A DNA stretch of 8,475 nucleotides, from NCBI GenBank assembly GCA_038248655.1, contig JBBRXG010000122.1:1-8475 (forward strand), written 5' to 3'. Of this stretch, positions 1-4,138 are shown piece by piece. Numbering within the stretch: position 1 is the stretch's first letter; each line of letters begins with the position of its first letter. The translations under genes were made by a program, and so were the position numbers. This DNA comes from DATBLE01 sp038248655 (GTDB taxonomy: Bacteria > Actinomycetota > Thermoleophilia > Gaiellales > Gaiellaceae). The notes beneath the pieces are model-generated. The model ran no database searches and had not been told where the DNA came from. It saw nothing but the letters and a program-made list of their open reading frames with translations.

Positions 1-209
1 ATCTCCTCAGCCCGTTCCGAGATGTCCCGTCGGCCGCTGCTGCCGAGAGCGACGAACCCGGGCTTGCCATTCCCGGGGGAAGCGAACGAGCCGAGGAACG
101 ACCGCACCGCCCGAGAGGCGAGCTGCTCAGGCGTGGTCTGTTCCCGGCGGGCCCGCTCTGCCAACTGCTCGGCCGTGTCGTCCGAGATCGTCACGCGAAG
201 CTCGACCAT
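1..209 (-). CDS. Ribbon-helix-helix antitoxin-like protein, C-terminus beyond window edge
   Basis: The reverse strand opens with ATG at 207-209 and reads MVELRVTISDDTAEQLAERA, then a second helix (TTPEQLASRAVRSFL) and a charged tail that runs off the left edge without a stop after about 69 residues. A short N-terminal beta strand (VELRVTIS) followed by two amphipathic helices is the layout of ribbon-helix-helix DNA-binding proteins such as VapB/ParD/CopG antitoxins, which dimerise through the strand, bind their own operator and neutralise a downstream toxin. A toxin gene would lie just left of position 1, so the pairing cannot be tested here. A weak GGTAGG lies about 10 nt upstream of the ATG. 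The fold class is fairly clear; the antitoxin role is inferred. Confidence 0.72.
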   Translation of the reverse strand, partial: MVELRVTISDDTAEQLAERARREQTTPEQLASRAVRSFLGSFASPGNGKPGFVALGSSGRRDISERAEE

Positions 210-326
210 GTTTAGGAGCCTACCGCTCCCGCCGGCCGCGAGCTGACCCCGGGGCGGCGTCAGGAGCCCGGGAACCCGGGTGCCAGGCCTTGCAGTGACG
301 CATCGTGGCCTCGGCGAAGTCTGGCG
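210..326. other. Intergenic stretch with REP-like palindrome
   Basis: No gene is supported here. The stretch holds two CCCGGG hexamers separated by AA (267-280), preceded by GGAG (263-266) and followed directly by a REP-like core (279-294). A GTAG/GGAG tetranucleotide beside a palindrome is the known signature of REP sequences mobilised by RAYT transposases, and a RAYT remnant ends at 327. That this is a REP is inferred from layout and proximity. Confidence 0.4.
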
Positions 327-341
327 CTAGGACTTGCATTC
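279..341 (-). repeat. REP-like repeat pair at the 3' end of RAYT remnant 1
   Basis: On the minus strand, TGCAAG occurs twice with a 44-nt offset. The upstream copy (321-341) reads GAATGCAAGTCCTAGCGCCAG and contains the last codons and stop of the RAYT remnant. The downstream copy (279-294) reads TGCAAGGCCTGGCACC. The second copy differs by one base from two identical cores at 3716-3731 and 3763-3778 (TGCAAGACCTGGCACC), which are also paired, with a 47-nt offset. The first copy is more diverged. Confidence 0.6.
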
Positions 342-935
342 ACGCAGTTGCTGCTGTTCGGCTTTGCGGAGTTTGCGGCTGACGGTTGAGTAGTGGCAGC
401 CGAGGTGGTCGGCGATCTCTTTCAGCGTGTACCGATGGCGACGGTACGCTGTTAGCATCGGGATCGGATCGCCGTTTCCGAACAGCGCCTCGAGCGGAGG
501 CGGGAGCGGCTCGAGCTGGGCGCGCGGAACCTCGGTCGCGAGCTCGTCGCCGAGCCGGCGGCGCAGGAACTCTGTGCCGCCGAGGCGCTCGCCAACGACC
601 GGCGCCGCACGGGCATCGCCGATCCCCTCCGCCACGAAGCGGCGATAGGCAGCCTCGGCCTGAGCCCGCGTCGTCCCGAACATCGCCAACAGTTGCTCAA
701 CAGCAAGAAGCCCGGGCGCACCCTCCTCGCCGGCGCACGCCCGGTAGCTCGACCGCGGCCACTCACGCGGATGCCGGCACAACCGGGCACGCACCGGATT
801 GAGGACGACATAGCGGCACACCCCACGACGGCGATGCCCGGGGTTGGTGAGCTCTTCCGTGTAGCGAGGGTCACATCGCTGCGAGCCGGGACGAGGCCGC
901 CGAGCGAGGAGCAAGTGGTTTGCATACCGACTCAA
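327..935 (-). pseudogene. REP-associated tyrosine transposase (RAYT/Y1), C-terminal half only
   Basis: This 202-codon frame matches the C-terminal half of RAYT/TnpA_REP proteins, single-strand DNA transposases of the Y1 (IS200/IS605-like) family that act on REP palindromes. Residues 40-50 (CRYVVLNPVRA) are the conserved helix with the catalytic Tyr (Y42). REWPRSSYRA (58-67) is the usual following block. Residues 169-190 (YTLKEIADHLGCHYSTVSRKLR) form the C-terminal HTH often seen in actinobacterial members. The N-terminal MARPLRI...ARGN block and the HUH (NHxH) metal-binding motif are missing. The first ~39 residues align only loosely with the family, and the frame opens at a TTG (933-935) just after an in-frame TAG at 948-950. 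Without HUH it cannot be a competent transposase. The stop overlaps the REP-like repeat. Family assignment is strong; decay is seen directly. Confidence 0.85.
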
Positions 936-989
936 GCCGGCCGCGGGCTAGGCCGATTCTAGAGGGAATCCCAAAAGACCCTAGAAACG

Positions 990-1018
990 TTGAAATCCCA
1001 AGACAGATCCGCTACACT
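990..1018 (+). promoter_or_regulatory. Sigma70-type promoter for the HTH/SQDCDI unit
   Basis: TTGAAA (990-995) and TACACT (1013-1018) are separated by exactly 17 nt, close to the housekeeping consensus. The predicted start of transcription, near 1025, gives a 5' leader of about 25 nt before the ATG at 1050. This layout also rules out a TTG start at 990, which would lie inside the -35 box. Just upstream, GGG-AAT-CCC (965-973) and a looser CTAG...CTAG arrangement (956-984) could serve an autoregulator, but the symmetry is weak. Confidence 0.6.
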
Positions 1019-1036
1019 CGGATCACCCGTCGACCT

Positions 1037-1042
1037 GAGGAG
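1037..1042 (+). promoter_or_regulatory. Ribosome binding site that fixes the HTH gene start
   Basis: GAGGAG lies 7 nt upstream of the ATG at 1050-1052. It is a strong Shine-Dalgarno match at good spacing and supports the shorter start over any upstream codon in the same frame. Confidence 0.7.
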
Positions 1043-1049
1043 CTGCCGG

Positions 1050-1430
1050 ATGAAGAAGCCAGCTGAGATCGCCGAGGCCTTGAACATCTCCCCCGAGACG
1101 CTTCGCCAGTATGCCGAGGCGGGGCGAATCCCGTGCGTTGAGACGCCGGGGGGCCACCGCCGCTACGTCCTCGAAGACGTGAAGCACGCTCTGGCGATGG
1201 AGAAGGCGCGTCAATTCGAGCAGCTAGCTGAAGGCGAACAGGAGATTCGCCTCGCCACAACCACCGCGGATATGAGGCCGATCAGGCGGGCGTCGCGCTG
1301 GCAAGCGCTGACCCCGGCCGCGATCGCGGCCGGGGTCACAGAACCACAGGTCGAGGATGTTCTCCGCATCCCCTTCATCGGGAAGCCTGGGACGAGTCGG
1401 TTCATCATCGGGCAGGGAGCGCTCGCTTAG
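1050..1430 (+). CDS. Small MerR-like/excisionase-type HTH DNA-binding protein
   Basis: This 126-aa protein starts MKKPAEIAEALNIS. Residues 4-45 form a winged HTH of the MerR/HTH_17 type: helix-turn-helix around AEIAEALNISPETLRQYAE and a wing with the classic TPGGHRRY motif (32-39). It lacks the long dimerisation helix and metal-binding cysteines of true MerR regulators. The C-terminal 60 residues contain a second helical block (TPAAIAAGVTEPQVEDVL, 88-105) and no recognised enzyme motif. The start is set by the promoter and GAGGAG site upstream. The next gene begins at the base after its TAG, so the two are very likely co-transcribed and coupled. Roles that fit are autorepressor of the pair, antitoxin-like partner, or excisionase-like factor; the sequence does not decide. 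A 30-bp perfect palindrome lies in the codons for residues 87-97. Confidence 0.8.
   Translation: MKKPAEIAEALNISPETLRQYAEAGRIPCVETPGGHRRYVLEDVKHALAMEKARQFEQLAEGEQEIRLATTTADMRPIRRASRWQALTPAAIAAGVTEPQVEDVLRIPFIGKPGTSRFIIGQGALA
1309..1338. repeat. 30-bp perfect palindrome inside the HTH gene
   Basis: The half-site TGACCCCGGCCGCGA is followed immediately by its exact reverse complement, with no spacer and no mismatch over 30 bp. It encodes LTPAAIAAGVT of the HTH protein. GC-rich Ala codons favour local symmetry, but 15 consecutive matching pairs is much more than expected. It could be an operator for the HTH protein, a structured mRNA element, or a REP-type insertion. Confidence 0.7.
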
Positions 1431-2315
1431 GTGGGCGACCCGGAGCTTGTCCCGGATATCGACCCTGCTGAACTGAAGGCCGTTCTCAGGACAGTGAGCC
1501 AGGGAGACTTACTCGACATCGCGAAGCTCGTCTTCCTCTGGTCGCCTGATGCCCCCTCCCATCCAAGCGAGGTCGCTGGAGTTCAACACGAGGAGCCGGT
1601 CATGACGGAAGAGATGCGACTTCCCTCTGGGCTCTGCGCAGTCATCAGCCAAGACTGCGACATCCGCCAACTTCCGGACATCGAACCCTACATCCTCGTC
1701 TGCCCGCTCACCGAGGTCGAGGACAAGACTTACAAGGAAGCGTCCGATGGGATGAGCGTCCGCTACTCCGCATATCCGGCTGTAGAAGACCACGAGCACA
1801 TGCAACTCGCCGCCGATGGCCGAATGATCCAGAGCATCGAGAAGACGGCACTCCTCTCACCGCACGTGAAGAAGATCGAGTGCCCACTTACAGCGCCGAA
1901 GCGCTCCGAGTTTCGGGGTTGGCTGGGGCGGCGCCTTGGACGCGATGCCTTCCCGGACGAGGTCGTCCGGCAGGTGGTAGATCCGATCGAGCAGGCCGTC
2001 AAGCGCGCGCGTGAGAAGGACGTCGAGAACGTTTTCTCTTGCGTCATCTGGACAGGGCTGCGCTGGACGCCCGGCAAGCCCTACTGCTCATTCGTACTCC
2101 TAACCGATCCCGCTCTGCGGGCCCAGCATGGCGTCGAATCTGAGCAGTTGGAGCTGATGCTGGGACGGCTACGAAAGGCCCTCAACCACTTCGTTGGCAA
2201 AGCCAGCAGCGACTACAGCGTCGTCGCTAACACGCACGACGCGACTGAGGTGCCCGCGTCGGTGCTCCTTGAGCACTACGAGCTAGCGCTAGCTCTCGAC
2301 TCTGTCACGTTCTAG
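1431..2315 (+). CDS. Uncharacterised 294-aa protein with SQDCDI motif
   Basis: I do not recognise a named family. The GTG start directly follows the TAG of the HTH gene, with AGGGAG (1414-1419) 11 nt upstream as a plausible ribosome site. An N-terminal segment (1-65) is acidic. The most motif-like part is LCAVISQDCDIRQLPDIEP (68-86), a hydrophobic strand followed by Ser-Gln-Asp-Cys-Asp, then strand ILVCPL (88-93). The central part has a WLGRRLGRDAFPDEVV block (164-179). Late strands CSFVLLTDP (219-227) precede a C-terminal helical region. There is no signal peptide or membrane span. Strand-flanked Cys/Asp and conserved basic residues suggest a nucleotide- or metal-dependent enzyme, but no catalytic class is assigned. 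Tight coupling to an HTH gene between mobile remnants fits a defence or toxin-antitoxin-like pair; that is inference only. Confidence 0.8.
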   Translation: MGDPELVPDIDPAELKAVLRTVSQGDLLDIAKLVFLWSPDAPSHPSEVAGVQHEEPVMTEEMRLPSGLCAVISQDCDIRQLPDIEPYILVCPLTEVEDKTYKEASDGMSVRYSAYPAVEDHEHMQLAADGRMIQSIEKTALLSPHVKKIECPLTAPKRSEFRGWLGRRLGRDAFPDEVVRQVVDPIEQAVKRAREKDVENVFSCVIWTGLRWTPGKPYCSFVLLTDPALRAQHGVESEQLELMLGRLRKALNHFVGKASSDYSVVANTHDATEVPASVLLEHYELALALDSVTF

Positions 2316-2452
2316 CTCTCTCGGCAGGACGAGCTCGAAGCCCGCGAGCCGGAATCCTCGTCGAGGTACAGGGCGGCGGCGATCACGATGCCAGGCGAGC
2401 CCGCGCGCCAGTGGACGAGGATCTCGTCGTCTGGGCCCGGCCAGGCTCCCAT
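2312..2452 (-). CDS. Possible 46-aa small protein or gene-fragment end
   Basis: A minus-strand frame from ATG at 2450-2452 to TAG at 2312-2314 reads PGPDDEILVHWRAG near its N-terminus, then the hydrophobic strand GIVIAAALYLDEDSG. The strand pattern and high-GC third positions look coding, but the tail is Ser-rich and unlike a folded domain. It is convergent with the SQDCDI gene and overlaps its end by 4 nt. The same frame stays open for some distance upstream of the ATG, so it may be the worn end of a longer gene. No family recognised. Confidence 0.22.
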   Translation of the reverse strand: MGAWPGPDDEILVHWRAGSPGIVIAAALYLDEDSGSRASSSSCRES

Positions 2453-2739
2453 CGACGTCGTCGGCGTTGTTGCCGTTACCGCATAGCACGCTGTCGCTGA
2501 CCTGCCGAAGATGCAACAGCGGCAAGACGCTCGCTCGCCTTCCGGACGGGATCACCGAGGGCCGCATCCCGGTCGTCCCCACGATCGGTGGCTCAAGCCG
2601 CGAGACAAATGCACAGGCGAACGGTTCCAGCGGTGTGTGATCGTCGACATGCGCACCCTCGGCTGATGTGGTAGGCGACGGCGGCGGCTACTTGGTAGAA
2701 CGCGGCGATGCCCGAGAGCTGGCTCCCGACGGATCCGCG
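2316..2739. other. Gene-poor, probably degenerate stretch
   Basis: Apart from the doubtful 46-aa frame, I see no gene here. Short minus-strand pieces such as SGIAAFYQVAAAVAYHIS (near 2655-2710) look protein-like but are interrupted and shift frame. Just left of 2770 the Rhs-like reading frame seems to continue in another frame (VTRGSSGSP), so part of the stretch may be the decayed 3' end of the Rhs gene. No terminator, RNA gene or clear repeat was found. Confidence 0.4.
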
Positions 2740-3448
2740 TCAGCGGGAGATCCTGAGCTGCCGCGGGTGACGGGCAACGAGCCGGTCCGAGTCGTCGTAG
2801 CCGTAGCCTTCGGTGCCGGCGCCGTCGGTCACCGAGGTCTTGCGGCCGGCGAGGTCGTAGTCGTAGCTGACATCGGGAGTGGAGTCCGAGTAGCTGACCG
2901 AAGTAAGCCGGCTGACGGTGTCGTAGCCGTAGCTGGTGATCCCGTCGGTCGTGTCCCCGGTGGTGACGTTCCCGTTTCCGTCCACCATCTGCGTCTTGTT
3001 CCCGACCGGGTCGTACTCGTAGGTCCAGTCGTGCCCGAGCGGGTCGGTCTTCGCGGTCAGCTGGTTGTCGACGTCGTAGGTGTAGGTGGTGGTGTGGTTG
3101 TTGTCGTCGGTGCGGGTCGAGAGGTTGCCGGCGTCGTCGTAGGCGAGCGTGGTCGTGTGGCTGAGCGGGTCGGTGGTCGTGGTCGGCCGGTCGGCGGCGT
3201 CAAAGCCGTACGAGGTGGTGTGGCTGAGCGGGTCGGTAGTCGAGGACGTGTTCCCGACGCTGTCGTAGGCGAAGGTGGTCGTCTCGCCGAGCGGCGTCGT
3301 CTGGCCGGTCTGCCGGTTGCGGGAGTCGTAGGTAAAGGTCGTTGTCTTGCCGGCAGCGTCGGTGGTCGAGATCGTGTTTCCGACCGGGTCGTAGGCGGTG
3401 CTGGTCGTCTCCCCGGTCGGGGTCGTCGACGAGACCAGCCTGCCGACG
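2740..3448 (-). pseudogene. Rhs/YD-repeat protein fragment
   Basis: The minus frame that stops at 2740 carries about ten degenerate YD repeats: TAYDPVGNTISTTDAAG, FTYDSRNRQTGQTTPLGE, FAYDSVGNTSSTTDPLSH, YGFDAADRPTTTTDPLSH, LAYDDAGNLSTRTD, YTYDVDNQLTAKTDPLGH, YEYDPVGNKTQMVDGNGN, YGYDTVSRLTSVSYSD, YDYDLAGRKTSVTD. These are the beta-strand repeats that build the hollow shell of Rhs/teneurin-type toxins. There is no secretion N-terminus, no RHS core box and no C-terminal toxin. Its 5' end joins a RAYT N-terminus in a different frame near 3449-3481, and near 2770 it slips frame and ends early. Two 20-bp units at 3155-3174 and 3218-3237 are identical and 63 bp (21 codons) apart. It is a non-functional relic, probably carried here by rearrangement. 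Confidence 0.85.
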
Positions 3449-3464
3449 GAGCTTCGGTGCCAGG
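3449..3464 (-). repeat. 16-bp inverted copy of the REP-like sequence at the Rhs/RAYT junction
   Basis: GAGCTTCGGTGCCAGG on the plus strand is the exact reverse complement of 3723-3738 (CCTGGCACCGAAGCTC), which is part of the REP-like pair on the right. The two inverted copies bracket the RAYT N-terminal remnant, and this copy lies where Rhs coding ends. It marks a likely recombination or insertion boundary. Confidence 0.65.
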
Positions 3465-3480
3465 GGTGGAGCCGTCCATG

Positions 3481-3587
3481 AACACCTCGCGGTCCTGATT
3501 GTCGATGAGCACGAACTCACGCGCGTTCCCACGCGCGATCAGATGAAAGACCGCACCGGGAGCGTTGATCCGCAGCGGCCGGGCCAC
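3481..3587 (-). pseudogene. RAYT transposase N-terminal remnant (about 36 codons)
   Basis: From the GTG at 3585-3587 the minus strand reads MARPLRINAPGAVFHLIARG, then NAREFVLIDNQDREVF. This is the typical N-terminus of RAYT/Y1 transposases, with the first beta strand and the ARGN block. Family similarity stops at about residue 36, before the HUH motif, and the frame then crosses Rhs-derived DNA in the wrong phase down to 3057, giving a Pro/Arg/Thr-rich nonsense tail. It lacks both HUH and catalytic Tyr. The C-terminal half of a RAYT on the same strand lies at 327-935, and the two could be pieces of one gene. Confidence 0.8.
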
Positions 3588-3751
3588 GAGCCGACCGTAC
3601 GGTCACGTCGCCACCACCGCCACCCCCCGAAAAAGCCCTCACACAGCCGGCACACTCGCCGCTATCCGGGACCGGACGGACTGGAGCAGGAAGCCGCCAG
3701 ACATAGAACCGGGAATGCAAGACCTGGCACCGAAGCTCAAGTGCACGCGGC
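3588..3751. other. Intergenic stretch upstream of RAYT remnant 2
   Basis: No gene is supported. A 10-bp palindrome ACCGTACGGT sits at 3594-3603, just upstream of the RAYT GTG. Plus-strand codons near 3750-3780 read LMRECKTWHQ, resembling the C-terminal residues (LRECKS) of RAYT remnant 1, which suggests that the REP-like repeat captures the RAYT 3' end. Confidence 0.35.
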
Positions 3752-3778
3752 TCATGCGCGAATGCAAGACCTGGCACC
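3713..3778 (+). repeat. REP-like repeat pair upstream of RAYT remnant 2
   Basis: The 19-mer GAATGCAAGACCTGGCACC occurs twice as perfect direct copies, at 3713-3731 and 3760-3778 (47-nt offset). A similar diverged pair with a 44-nt offset lies at 279-341 in the opposite orientation, and both pairs have ATGCG just before the second copy. Paired, short, intergenic and next to RAYT remnants, they fit REP/BIME-type elements. Confidence 0.65.
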
Positions 3779-4003
3779 AGGACCCGACCCCGATCCGACG
3801 CGCGGCGCGGAGAAAGCCAGGTCGAGGCCGTTCGCGATCGTGTCGGTCGACCAGCTCAACCGTTCCCGGCTCGGCCTGTCGCTCGCCGTTCCGCTCACCC
3901 GCACCGACTTCTCGAACGCCTCCACCTCGAGATCGCCCCTTCGGAAGGAGGCCTCCGCGATCGAAGCTTCGCGATGCCGGAACAGCTCAGGACGCTCCCG
4001 CAC
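3752..4003 (-). pseudogene. Coding-looking remnant of unknown family
   Basis: From a GTG at 4001-4003 the minus frame reads RERPELFRHREASIAEASF, then RRGDLEVEAFEKSVRVSGTA, then SWSTDTIANGLDLAFSAPR. The even helix pattern and high GC at third positions suggest real protein-coding ancestry. The frame ends only because it runs into the REP-like repeat, giving GARSCIRA and a TGA. Upstream, other frames carry helix-like pieces (RGLAQHEAAATEQLSERRR), which suggests a frameshift near 4010-4030. No family recognised. It lies downstream of the PLD-SNF2 gene on the same strand and could be the decayed last gene of that operon. Confidence 0.4.
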
Positions 4004-4138
4004 GAACGCCTCGCCCGCCGACTGGCTCTCTTCGCCCTGCGACGCTCCGAGAGTTGCTCCGTCGCTGCCGCCTCGTGCTGCGCGAGTCCGCGGAGAGCTC
4101 CTGTTCAGGACGGGTGAGCGCCGAGGACCGGTAAGCGA
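4004..4138. other. Gap between helicase stop and unknown remnant
   Basis: No intact gene. Minus-strand frames contain short helical pieces that may belong to the decayed gene on the left. No convincing terminator hairpin follows the helicase stop at 4139-4141. Confidence 0.35.

Noticed and set aside
956..984. Operator-like inverted repeat upstream of the promoter
   Set aside because: The CTAG/CTAG and GGG-AAT-CCC symmetries are short and imperfect, so not strong enough for a separate feature.
990..1049. Longer start (TTG at 990) for the HTH protein
   Set aside because: The codon lies in the -35 box of a good promoter. The ATG at 1050 has a strong ribosome site and starts exactly at the HTH fold.
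3155..3237. CRISPR-like spaced 20-bp repeat
   Set aside because: Only two copies at 63-bp spacing, fully explained by the 21-residue YD repeat period.
3057..3480. Continuation of the RAYT N-terminal frame as a 176-aa protein
   Set aside because: After residue ~36 the frame reads Rhs DNA in the wrong phase and gives Pro/Arg/Thr-rich nonsense.
2668..3498. 276-codon plus-strand frame rich in Val and Gly
   Set aside because: Antisense of the YD-repeat fragment; its repetitive look comes from the Rhs repeats on the other strand.
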